Assembly: GCA_007922225.1 (NCBI GenBank)
Contig: ML679961.1
Span: 61,817,430-61,881,429 of the forward strand
Direction: 5' to 3'
From: Emydura subglobosa
Lineage: Eukaryota > Chordata > Testudines > Chelidae
Length of the DNA: 64,000 nucleotides
Shown here: one piece after another, positions 54,325-64,000 of the stretch
How the letters are laid out: each line of letters begins with the position of its first letter
Position numbering within the stretch: the first letter of the stretch is position 1
The notes under the pieces: model-generated
Seen by the model: the letters and a program-made list of their open reading frames with translations, nothing else
Told to the model about the DNA's origin: nothing
The model's database searches: none
Made by a program: the position numbers and the translations under genes

Positions 54325-56885
54325 GAATGTAAGAATGGCCATACTGGGTCAGACCAATGGTCCATTTAGCTCAGACCCTGTCTTCCGACAATGGCCAGTG
54401 CCAGATGTTTCAGAAGTAGTGAACAGAACAGGGTAAGTTATCAAGAGATCCATCCCCTGTCAACCAGTATCATCGTCTAGCAGTCAGTGGATGATGGACT
54501 CCCCAGAACATGGAATTATATCCCCGACTATCTGCCAACTGATAGAACTGTCCTCCGTAAACTTATCTAATTCTTTTTTTAACATTGTTATAGTTTTGGC
54601 CTTTACATCATCCCTTGGCAATGAATTCTACAGGTTGACTGTGCGCTGTGTGAAGAAGTACTACCTTATGTTAGTTTTAAGACTAAAGTGGCCTGATAAT
54701 TTCATTGGGTGACCCTGGTTCTTATGGTATGTGAAGGGGTAAATAACACTTATTCACTTTCTCCATACCAGTCATGATTTTATAGACCTCTATCATATCC
54801 CCCCTTAGTCTCTTTTCTAAGCAGAACAATCCCAGTCTTTTTAATTTCTCTTCATATGGAAGTTGTTCCATCCCCCTAGTCATTTTTGTTGCCCTTCTTT
54901 CTATATTTTTCCCAATTCTAATACAGTAGATGCTGGTTTACAGCAAAACCTTGTAAGAGCAACCACCGCTTACAAGCAACATTTCCCCCGGGGAATAGTT
55001 TCCCCACTCTCTTTTCTGAGATGGGGCAACCAGAACTGTATGTGTACTATGGACTTATATAGTGGCATTACGATATATTTTCTCTTACTATCTGTCCCTT
55101 TCCTAATGGTTCCCAATATATTTAGTTCTTTTGACTGCCACTGCATACTGGGGAGATGTTTTCAGATAACAACCCACAATGACACCAAGATCTCTTTCTT
55201 GCGTGGGAACCGCTAATTTAGACCTCCATCCTTTTTTATGTATTGTTGGGATTACGTTTTCCAATATGTATGACTTTGCATTTATCAACCTTGAATTTCA
55301 TCTGCCATTTTGTTGCCTAGTCACCCACTTTTGTGAGATCCCTTTGTGATGCTTCGCACTCTGCTTTGGACACAGCTATTTTGAGTAATTTTGTATCATT
55401 GAAAACTTTGCCAATGTTTACCCCTTTCTCCAGATCATTTATGAATATGTTGAACAGTACTGGTCCCAGTACAGAGCGTGGGGAGACACTGCTACTCACC
55501 TCCCTTCATTCTGAAAACTGACCATTTATTTCAAACCTTTGTCTCCCATTTTTAACCAGTTACTGATCCAGGAGAGGACCTTCCCTCTTATCACATGACT
55601 CCTTACTTAGTTTAAGAGACTTTGTTGAGGGAACTTGTCAAATGCCTTCTGAAAGTCCAAGTACACTATATCCAGTGGATCACACTTGTCCACATGTTTG
55701 TTGACCCCCCTCAAAAATTTCTAATAGATTGGTTGAAACTACAGCTTTTGTAAAGGGAGATCGTCCCTCACCAATTTATCTGGTGCTGAAGTTAGGCTTA
55801 CCAGCCTGTAATTGGCAGGATCACCTCTGGAGCCTTTAAAAAAATAAATCAGCATCACAATAGCTATCCTTCAGTCATCTCGTACAGAGGCTGATTTAAG
55901 TAATAAGTTACATACCACATCTAGTAGTTCTGCAATTTCATATTCGAGCTTCTTCCAAATTCTTGGGTAGATACCATTAGGTCCTGGTGACATATTACTG
56001 TTTAATTTATCTATTTGTTCAAAAACCTCCTCTATCGACACCTCAACTGGGGACAGTACCTCAGATCTGTCACCTAAAAAGAATGGCTCAGGAGTGGGAA
56101 TATCCCTCACATCCTCTGCAATGAAGATTGATGCAAAGAATTATTTTAGCTTCTTCGCAATGGCCTTACCTTCCTTGACTGCTTTTTTGCCATCTTGATT
56201 GTCCAGTGGCCCTGCTGATTATTTGGCAGGTTTCATGCTTCTGATGTACTTAAAAAAAAATTGCTGTTGGTTTTTAAGTCTTTTGCTAGTTGCTCTTCAG
56301 ATTCTTTTTTGGCTTGCCTCATTATACTTTCACGCTTGACTTGCCAGAGTTCATGTTCCTTTCTCTTATCCTCAGTAGGATTTGACTTCCAATTTTTAAA
56401 GGATGTATTTTTGTCTCTGTTTCTTTTACTCTTTTTTTTAGCCCTGGTGGTATTTTTTTGGTTTTGGGGTATACATATAGTTTGAGCCTCTGTTCTGGTG
56501 TTTTTATCTGACTCTCTCACTCCCTTTCTAAATTCCCTCACAAAACTCCTGTTTGCTGCTCCTTTTGACTAACTCCTCTGCTTGATTAGGAGCTGGTTTT
56601 TTGACCCCCTAAAATAATCTCACCTCCTCAGCAAGGGATTCTAAAGGGATTAGAGACCAAAGGATGGTAGGCTAGAGTCACACTAGGCTAATACATGGTC
56701 CCTCCAAACAGACCACACTATAAACTTCAATGAAGTAGGCACTAGCAAGCAAACCCACAACAACTAATAAATTGACAACAAACTCACCTCAAGGGTCATG
56801 TAGTTGCCACTCCTTCACCTGGAAAACTCCCTCGCAAAAGTCCTGCTTGCTGCTCCTGTTCTCTAGCTTCTATCTATCTGAACTC
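54325..56885 (-). mobile_element. CR1 LINE, long and strongly decayed
   Basis: The 3' end is at the left (TAAGAATGGCCATACTGGGT, CAGACCAATGGTCCATTTAG), a different 3' subtype from the 22 kb copy. RT sequence lies in the middle and the 5' part at the right. At 56560 and 56850 the plus strand repeats a TTGCTGCTCCT segment with following similarity, suggesting a duplicated 5' region or two overlapping CR1 pieces. Confidence 0.88.
55317..56541 (-). pseudogene. CR1 ORF2 reverse transcriptase fragments
   Basis: 56541-56233 is the basic linker before the RT (ELWQVKRESIMRQAKKESEE). 56110-55871 is the N-terminal RT (EVFEQIDKLNSNMSPGPNGI, the family's PGPDGI-type motif). 55499-55317 holds [15 protein letters not shown] and a degraded catalytic motif in which FADD has become FND. 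Between these blocks the frames are broken, and stretches such as 55630-55870 read in several frames. It cannot be active. Confidence 0.88.
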
Positions 56886-57913
56886 TTACCCATCAGATGG
56901 GAATTTAGCTAAAATGTGATCTGGATCCAAACCATTCCTGTTTTGGTTTTGCAAACACAATATCTCCATTTATTACTATCTATACTCCAGTCTGTTATTG
57001 TACACCTTATAGTGACTGAAATGTCTGAATGTTTTCAGGGGCAAAGCTGTGCTTTGTTTGTATTTAATTGATAACTTTGTAATATATAAAGTAAGCAGGC
57101 AAGATTTTGATTAAGCAAGTTTCTCCACAGTGAAGAGGGGTTCTGGAAGCTAAGATCACTTGGAAGATTTTTCTATTAATATAAGGAAAACCTGAAAATT
57201 TGGAATGCAAGTGGTTTATTTTTTTGCTACTCTCACCATAAAGGTAACTTCCGTTAAGTAAATGGAATTATGTGATGAAAAACATGTGTAGAACAGAACA
57301 GAATCAGGCCCAGTGGGTCCATTTTGCATTACTGCTATGGACATAACAAGGTTTTTATGCCCTTTTTTCCTCTTTCTCCTCCCCACCTTCCACAGTCGCA
57401 GTTTTAATTCTTTGTTTTTTAGTGGCAAGTCAGCTTCGGGAACTATTTTTCCTCATACTTGTTTGTATTTTGCATAGCGAAGTAGAAAGTATCTCTTAGG
57501 TAGTAAGCATGCTTTTCAGGAAGCATTTCTTGTGTGTTGTGTCTGGTTATTTTTGTTAACCTCTGTTCATATTAACATATTAAAGATATTCACAAGCTTG
57601 ACCTGTGCGATTCAGTTAATGTATAGTTATATAATCTTCTCTGTACATTATGTGGGTGCATAAAGCCTGAAGAATTTGCTTGTGCACTGATAAGGATAGA
57701 GTATTTGAAGATCAAGAGCTTGTCAGCTGAGTATATGAGGTGGGCTTTCTCTGCCTAGAGCATGAATTTCAGAAAGAGTGGATTGTGACAGTGACCTACC
57801 CCACAGAGATCTGAGGTGAAATCAGTGAAGTTTATAGGAGTTTTGTTATTGGCTTCAAACGAGGTAGAATTTCATCCCTGGAACATGAGAAATGTTCAAA
57901 GGAACATGGAAGG
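56886..57913. other. unannotated AT-rich DNA
   Basis: No supported feature. Confidence 0.4.
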
Positions 57914-58145
57914 AAGGATGGTCTCATGGTTAAGGCACAGAATTCAGGTATTTTGCCTACACATTGCCTGCATGAACATAAATCACCTAAGCTTTGTTAT
58001 CAGTTTCTCCACCTGTGAAAAGCAAATAACACAGTAATTTCCTCTCTCTCCAGGATGGTGTTTGGCTAAATGGATAAACATTTGTAAAATTCATTGAGAT
58101 CAGATGATAGAGGATGCTACAGAAGTGCAAAGTATTTATTGTTAT
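57914..58145 (+). mobile_element. MIR/CORE-SINE, diverged
   Basis: GGATGGTCTCATGGTTAAGG (head), CAGTTTCTCCACCTGTGAAA (CORE) and GAAGTGCAAAGTATTTATTG (tail) occur in order at roughly the expected spacing. Confidence 0.7.
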
Positions 58146-58860
58146 ACTTTTGTTTCTTTTAGCGAGGATCGCACTTTCAATGTGTGTTTTTTCTTAAATG
58201 CTACTTGAGAGTCCCTCACCAAAAATGTTTATAAATACCTGACAGACTAGAATGGTTATGAGGAAGCCATGAAAATGGCATTGTATCAGTTCCCATGCAC
58301 TTATAGGACTACTTTCTCTCTCTTACTTCAAAAAATTACTGTTAAAGGACATGCATAGATCCAAGTCCTGGTCTTCAGTTCATTCTAGACTTCCTGGGTT
58401 GCAGAGAGCAACTTGTATTATTCAAGTGACCCCTCAACTGATACATGTCTGACCTTAGTACTCTTTGTAATTAGCTGTATCCAGTCCTCCGAACGCAGAG
58501 ACAGTTTTGCTACCATGAAGATCTATGAGGGTATGGAAAGGGACAAAGAGAGAAAGGCTGAAATTACACTGTCCCAAAGCCTACTATTTACAGTAACTGT
58601 CTCACAGACCACAATTAACTTTTGAAAATGAATATTGTGCATTAGTATGAATAAAAATTCTGCATTTATGATTAGAGTTATTTTACACGAAAAAATATCG
58701 TGATACTGATTGTACATTCTCATTGACCTTTCATTCCTACTGCTGAAGCCTGTTTGTTTACTTATGTAGTTTCATGAATAGTTCTTTCAGTTTTTTGCCG
58801 CCCCCCCAAATTTTGCCACTCTAGGCGACCACCTAGTTTGCCTAGTGGTTGTACCAGCCC
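58146..58860. other. unannotated DNA ending in a repeat edge
   Basis: 58795-58860 (GCCGCCCCCCCAAATTTTGC, CTAGGCGACCACCTAGTTTG) looks like a separate common repeat that abuts, and probably truncates, the retroviral fragment starting at 58862. Confidence 0.4.
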
Positions 58861-58861
58861 T

Positions 58862-59275
58862 GGATGGCAGCAGCCACTATGTAGAAGGACAAAGGAAAGA
58901 AGGTCTGGCAGCAGTAAAGTTAGGGACGGAATGGTCAAATACTTTTCAGACTATTTGGGGGAATATTTCAGCTCAGTGTGTAGAATTGGCAGCAGTTATT
59001 AGTGTGCTGTTGGAAGAAAAGGAATCTCACTCGCAGCTTATCATATTTCAGGACTCAGATTCAGGAGAGCTGTGTTAATGCTAGCCAGGTAGGATCAGAA
59101 TAAGTATCAGGCTACTGATGGAGGAAAGATCAAATTCACTACTGTGTGGCAAGTGTTGGATCATATTGCCCAGCAGTTTGACAGAGTGGACATGGTTAAA
59201 ATTCAGGCACACAGGAAACTAGAAGCCAAAAATGCAGCAGTGACTGGACTGCTTTTGAAGCTATTCCGGTAGCAG
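58862..59275 (+). pseudogene. ERV pol, RNase H remnant
   Basis: RNase H degrades the RNA strand during reverse transcription. The open piece 58845-59078 starts with the DGSS active-site motif, is followed by a Glu-containing helix (QCVELAAVISVLLEE) and reaches the DSDSG region near 59055, after which a stop and frame changes follow. A later IQAHRK-type segment near 59205 is the end of the domain. The upstream polymerase is absent. Confidence 0.62.
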
Positions 59276-59317
59276 CTCTCACTCAAGGCCAGCAACAAGC
59301 TAAACCAAAGAAGCTGC

Positions 59318-59358
59318 AAAACAATAATAAAAATAAAAAATTAAAAAATTAAAAAAAG
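59318..59358. repeat. A-rich simple repeat inside the ERV
   Basis: AAAACAATAATAAAAATAAA followed by TTAAAAAATTAAAAAAAG, interrupting pol. Confidence 0.8.
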
Positions 59359-59399
59359 ATTTGGAGTTAGGACTGCTTTGGGAGCAAGCCAAGGAGTGA

Positions 59400-60170
59400 A
59401 TGTAGGTGGTCAGGATTTAGTGATGGAGCAAGGACTTCTATGCGAAAAATCAAAAGATGGAGTGGTATCACAAGACATGCAAAAATATTTGCTCTCATAG
59501 GTGCATTGGTCCACTATGGGTGGTCATTCTGGCAAAGGCGAGAAACAGGTTGGCAAAAATGGGATGGTGGCCTAACTGGGGAAGGGACCTAAAGAAGCAT
59601 CTTGATTCTTGCCTATTTTGTGCCAGACATGATCCAGCTAACAGAAAACAGGAGCTCATCTGAGAAAGGCACCTTGAGGTTCATAAGAATGAATTGAAAT
59701 CAACCATACTGGGGAGTTGCCCTTAACACCAGGGATTAAGGTAAGTGCTGGTTGTTGTAAATGCTTTTTCACATTAGGTGGAGGCCTTCCACACTAAAAA
59801 TGTGACTGCCATAACTAGAGCAAAAAAGTTGGTGTACAATCTACTCTGCAGATGCGGGAAGAGGGGGGAAGCACCTAAAGTTATTGATTCAGACAAGGGC
59901 AGAAGATTTGTGGCATCAGTTGTCAAAGAAGCGTGTACCCTGCTGGACATCGATCAGAAGTTTCACATTCGTCAGCATCCAGCAGCAGCAAGACAGGTTG
60001 AACAAACGAATAAGACCATCAAATCCAAATCAAGAAAAGGGATGAATGCAACAGGCAGGAATTGGGATGAAGTGTTATCATGGGTACTAATGCACAACAG
60101 AGCTAGGGAATGCAGATCCATAGGCTTTTCCCCTTATTAGGGGAAAAGAACAATAAAATTGTGGGAGGAT
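59400..60170 (+). pseudogene. ERV integrase remnant
   Basis: Integrase joins viral DNA to the host genome. 59457-59663 shows the N-terminal zinc-binding pattern (a His pair followed by CLFC) and WWPNWGRDL. The stretch 59664-59777, where the first catalytic Asp should lie, is out of frame. 59778-60140 holds the second Asp at codon 39 (DSDKG) and the Glu at codon 75 with 35 residues between, the D-35-E spacing of retroviral integrases. Stops and frame changes disable the gene. Confidence 0.8.
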
Positions 60171-62637
60171 AGGATTAACCTGGTTCCAGCCCATATGGCT
60201 ATGGTAGCCCTGTCATAGGCCTGAGTAGATACAGAACAGTGTGGTGGCATCAGATAAGATGTAAGTACAGAAGACAGTGTGGTTCAGTGCCAAAGGAGAC
60301 CTGACTGAGCATCAAGAAGGATGTAGGATCATGATCCAGAATCAGGCTCCCTAGTACCGTTTCCCAAAGGCAAAGTGGTACAGTCCATGCTTAGTGTTGA
60401 ATCAACTTTGCCCACTTATATACTTGCTAGACCTGGGAGATGAAGAGCAGAGTTCATGCAAATCAACTCAAAGCAGAGAGAGGTAAGTAAAGAAAGACGC
60501 AAGCAGTTTCCTCTACTTGTCTTGCAGATTTGCAACCATGAAATGGTGGAGGTTTACAATACCATGTGTCCTGATACGGAGAGCATGGAGATGATCCCAA
60601 GGTTCAGGGACACTCCCGTTGGTGATTCCCCAGTTCCAGAACCACTGCAGAACTATATCAGACCCCACCTGTACAAATGAGAAAGGACAGAAAAGTGATC
60701 TATGCACCACTATCAAGGGCTCAAGAGAATCAACCAACTTTAGGAAATTTGTCTTGTTTGAACATTGGGGTGGCATCTGTTGGGGCTGGAGAACTGCAAG
60801 GGGTGCATTCAGATGATAGCTGAGGGCCAAAATAGACAAACAAGGAAAGGGCTGTATTGTTTAGGAGTATATGGGCTTTAATATGTCCCAGGAAAACACT
60901 AGTGAAAAGGACTTTGAAGTGTTGTGGCATATAAATAAGTCTCAGGTTTTTTTTATGGCAAAACAACTATACTTCAGTAGGCCCAGAATGGTTGGTGTGT
61001 ACACTGGTAAATAAAACCCCGATGTTTTGACAGCAAATAACAAATGTTATGTCATACCCCACACTCAGCCTGAAATAAGTACCTCTACCATGGACCCCTG
61101 CTAAATTATTCTCTTCCTTTTTGTCCAGTGATCACTCCATGGCCAGAAGATCGTATTTTTATACATCCCACTCATGAGGGAGTGGAGGAAGTTATAGGAT
61201 GGATCCACCTCCCACTCATTTAGATTTTACAAAATACAGATTGCCTGGAACCTGCCTAGTACCGTGTAAGTAATGATTCAGTAATAATATAAGGGCACAC
61301 ATTTGATTATAGCAGGATGAGGTAGGAGGCATATTTCACCAAACACAAAAACTGTACAGCCAAGAGGGACATTGGGGCAATCATTCTGGGAGGCACTGGA
61401 GGTGATGTCTCTCTGTGGAACTCTGCAGACATTAAGGAATTAAACCTTAAAATTAACTTGTTAACTGATGGATTTGGTCAAGCCATTAAAAAAGGAGCTG
61501 GGATTAGTAATTTAACTTGGCAGCAAGAGGCACTTACTATTAGCATTATGCACCCATTGTGCAAACTTTGAAATGAATAAATAAATCTGTAAATATTGCA
61601 ATTAATTCATTGAATAATAATGTTTCTCAAGCAATTGCTTGCAGCATATATAGTACTAAGCTTGTTAGGCGTTTAACTCAGGGAATAGAAGAAATAAAGT
61701 GGAGCGGTAGGTCAAGATAGTTAAACAGCACACTCATCTGGAGCATACCAGTGGAAAAGGGAATTTATAATACTGGAGAAGAAAATTTGCAAGACTAGAA
61801 GGTTCTGGATCTTGGGCACTGCATGAGATTAAAAATTTGACTGTGTCAATTATGATTGCTATTCCTAGATGAACCAGGAATCCAAAAAAATTGATACACA
61901 TACCCATACTGTTAACAGAGAATAGGACCTATAAACGGTATTATCCCAGTGTGAAGATGGCAATACAAAGAGGAGATGAAATAAACACAACCTGCTGTAA
62001 ACGAATCAAGTGCAGATGGTCCTGTGAGCACTCAGCATGAAAGAACCTGACCACAAGAAAGGGAGGTTGGGACTGACTGGTTACTAAAGAACAAGTAAAA
62101 GGTGTTACAGCTCAGGGACACAGTATGGGCTGTGGAATACTACAACTTTTCAGTGGGGACAGCACCAGGCCATGGGAGCCTGGACAGATTTTGTCTGAAC
62201 CTCACCTCCTACTCATGCCCTAGGGCCAAGCGTGCAGATTAAGGAGAACATTTCAGAGGACATGACAGATAACACTGAATGGGAATCACTAGTGATCAAT
62301 CTCTGCACCCACACCTCCCTTGTCCATTAACAAAACTCATTTAGTACAAAGGAAAACAGAGCAATTGGTTCCTATTGTCCAAATAATAGCCGAGCAATAG
62401 GAAATTGGATTCTGCACTGTACAGGGAGCAGAGATACCCTGGTGGGCTATACCAGAGGTGGTGAGTTTGCTGGTTCATACTTTGAGCCTCATATTTATGG
62501 TGGTTCAAATTATTACAACTACGTGGTCCTGGGAATGTGTTGCTGAGTAGTGAATTTAAAGAACGCACAGAAAGACAGGAATACGATGCAAATAAAAAAA
62601 AATGCCAACATAAAAAAGAAAAACAAAAGCAGTGGAA
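60171..62637 (+). pseudogene. decayed ERV region, possible env remnant
   Basis: Position between integrase and 3' LTR suggests env. I see only short frame pieces, Asn-rich with potential glycosylation sites near 61500-61640, and a hydrophobic stretch near 62450-62530 that could be a membrane anchor. No open frame exceeds 75 codons on the coding strand. The assignment rests mostly on position. Confidence 0.4.
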
Positions 62638-63140
62638 TGTAGGCCTTGCTTGACATGAGTAATTGGACCAGGGTGAGGCCTCATTTCTTAGAAGCCAGGA
62701 TTAGAGAGGTAAATGGATCGGCAGGCTGGAACCAGAAGGCCTGTACTAACTAAGATAAGGGGGGAACACCCAGGGAACTACTTACAAAGGACACAATAAC
62801 AGTGGATAAGATAGGCCTGGAATATAAGATAAAGTAAAGAGTAGCTCAACAGACAGTGCATACTGTACAGTGGCTGGTTCCTATAAAATAACTCAGCCGA
62901 TGCCAGATGTGTGAGGCAATGTATCATAAATACAAGGAGATTTGTATGTAGAGGGAGAAGGTTTCTGTGCAACTTTGGATCTGTGATGTATCCTGCATCC
63001 ACCCCCTGCATTTGAGTCTGATCAACTCAGCACAGTGTTGCTGTATGCCAAATAAAGATGTTGAGTTATGAAGTCTGGAATCCAACTGAGCTCTTGGGAA
63101 ACTGAGTGGAAAGAGGTCTTTGAGGGAATCCCAGAAAGCA
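62638..63140 (+). repeat. putative 3' LTR of the ERV
   Basis: Starts TGTAGGCCTTGCTTGAC after a purine-rich stretch (AAAAAAGAAAAACAAAAGCA), has TATAAAAT at 62882-62889 and AATAAA at 63051-63056, about 170 bp apart as in an LTR R region. The right end is not fixed, and no 5' LTR is in the window for comparison. Confidence 0.55.
63051..63056 (+). terminator. poly(A) signal of the ERV LTR
   Basis: AATAAA 162 bp downstream of the LTR TATA box. Confidence 0.5.
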
Positions 63141-63235
63141 TTCTTGCATGGTGCTCAGTGCCCTCCATTCCCACTGAATTCAGCCAGAAGTGAGGGTATT
63201 TAGCACCTCCTAGGAGTGCTCAGCATCATGTAGAA
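63141..63235. repeat. short foldback repeat ('tgctcag' type)
   Basis: GGTGCTCAGTGCCCTCCATT and the facing TTAGCACCTCCTAGGAGTGC with CTCAGCATC are inverted relatives around a CCCACTGAATTCAG centre. Confidence 0.5.
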
Positions 63236-63875
63236 CAGAAACTGGAAAGAACTGAATAATATAGTGTGAATTGGTAAGATGACCTTTGGACATGTCTCAT
63301 ATTAAGTAAATTATATGTCCAGCTCTTAGATACCTTTTTAAACAGGCACCTTAGAAACACCTAAGACAAAAGGATAGTGGTCTTGACTTACACTGCTGTC
63401 AATCAAGGGGAAATCAAAATAAGGCACAAGAGCCTAGACATAGACGAACATCTGATGTTTAGCCTTACCTCTGAATTTCCTTGCTCTGATGGGTTAAGTT
63501 ATAGTCAGATCTCAACATCAATTTAATATCGTTTTGGGGTGGTTTAATTTTAGCAATATATTTTGCACATTCCAAGGCACTGTGGGCATATCTAATTTTA
63601 TCTCTATAGTATACATTATTACATCTTGTTTTTTGTACAAACCTAATGCATTATCCACTTTATACTCAATGGACATAGAAAATTAAACTGCATTCTATAA
63701 CTGTTGCTAGACTTTTGTAAAGGAAATAATAAAGCATGTTTTCAAAGGATTGCACCCACATAAAATGTGCTTGTTGATGTTGCTCATTCAATGTGGCAAC
63801 ACCTGTTTAAATTCTTGAGTGCTGCTCCGAGGTTCTTCATCCACCTACAAGTTGGTCACATTCCAAAATGTAGCA
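63236..63875. other. unannotated AT-rich DNA
   Basis: No supported feature. Confidence 0.4.
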
Positions 63876-64000
63876 CATAGGAATCATCATTTTGATGTGA
63901 CCAAAGGTCCATCTTGCCTAGCATGCTGGTCTGCCATTGGCCATTGCCAAATGCTTCCGAGGAAGGTGTAAGACCCCTATAATGAATAAATATGAAATAA
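63876..64000 (-). mobile_element. CR1 3' end, running off the window
   Basis: ACATAGGAATCATCATTTTG, CCAAAGGTCCATCTTGCCTA, GCCATTGCCAAATGCTTCCG and GAGGAAGGTGTAAGACCCCT are the inverse 3' end of a CR1 of the same subtype as the 54.3 kb copy. Confidence 0.8.

Larger units (their letters stand above)
58862..63140 (+). mobile_element. endogenous retrovirus fragment (RNase H to 3' LTR)
   Basis: An old proviral remnant missing everything upstream of RNase H. It contains degraded RNase H, integrase, a long decayed stretch where env would lie, and an LTR-like end with TATA and poly(A) signals. Frames are broken throughout; only pieces up to 120 codons stay open. I cannot place it in a genus. The order pol-env-LTR on the plus strand is clear, the exact ends are not. 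Confidence 0.72.

Noticed and set aside
1..64000. CRISPR array, operon or bacterial gene cluster
   Set aside because: No regularly spaced direct repeats and no compact coding; all long coding pieces are eukaryotic transposable elements.

Overview
This is vertebrate nuclear DNA made almost entirely of transposable elements and old non-coding sequence. The repeat set (several CR1 LINEs all ending in the sauropsid-type 3' tail, MIR/CORE-SINE copies, two-gene PIF/Harbinger transposon, hAT and foldback MITEs, a DIRS-type tyrosine-recombinase retroelement, old retroviral pieces) points to a sauropsid, most likely a turtle, less likely a crocodilian. That assignment rests on recognising repeat families from general knowledge, not on a search. 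I see no convincing exon of a host gene, no tRNA/rRNA gene and no CRISPR; the window is probably intergenic or inside a very long intron.

Layout. 1-4 kb: foldback repeat, CR1 tail, a 0.9 kb unclassified block, and a MITE inserted in a MIR. 4.0-10.0 kb: an LTR-like repeat (minus strand) split by a complete ~4 kb Harbinger transposon (5485-9452) carrying a Myb/SANT-like gene (+) and a DDE transposase pseudogene (-) that converge on back-to-back poly(A) signals. 10-22 kb: mostly unique AT-rich DNA with a CR1 remnant, MITEs and a 704 bp hAT element with perfect 8 bp target duplication. 22.0-24.3 kb: a 5'-truncated CR1 inserted in a MIR. 24.48-30.68 kb: a nearly full-length DIRS element on the minus strand (gag, RT/RNase H, tyrosine recombinase), with inverted terminal repeats and an internal complementary region. 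30.7-50 kb: mostly unique DNA with a solo-LTR-like block, a second copy of the 4-10 kb LTR-like repeat, old SINE/LINE pieces and a MITE. 50-54 kb: two hAT elements with perfect 8 bp duplications and a MITE inserted in a MIR. 54.3-56.9 kb: a second long, decayed CR1. 58.86-63.14 kb: a degraded endogenous retrovirus fragment (RNase H, integrase, weak env-like remnant, 3' LTR). The window ends inside another CR1 tail.

How parts relate. The Harbinger copy and the MITE at 53914-54173 share terminal sequence and 3 bp T-N-A target sites, so a transposase of this kind is a plausible source of the MITE's mobility. In the DIRS element, the 61-nt left terminus is matched exactly by the internal complementary region, while the inverted repeats themselves differ at about 9 of 165 positions and the ORFs carry stops and frameshifts. 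This fits ends copied from the internal template at a fairly recent insertion of an already defective element. None of the coding regions is intact over its full length.
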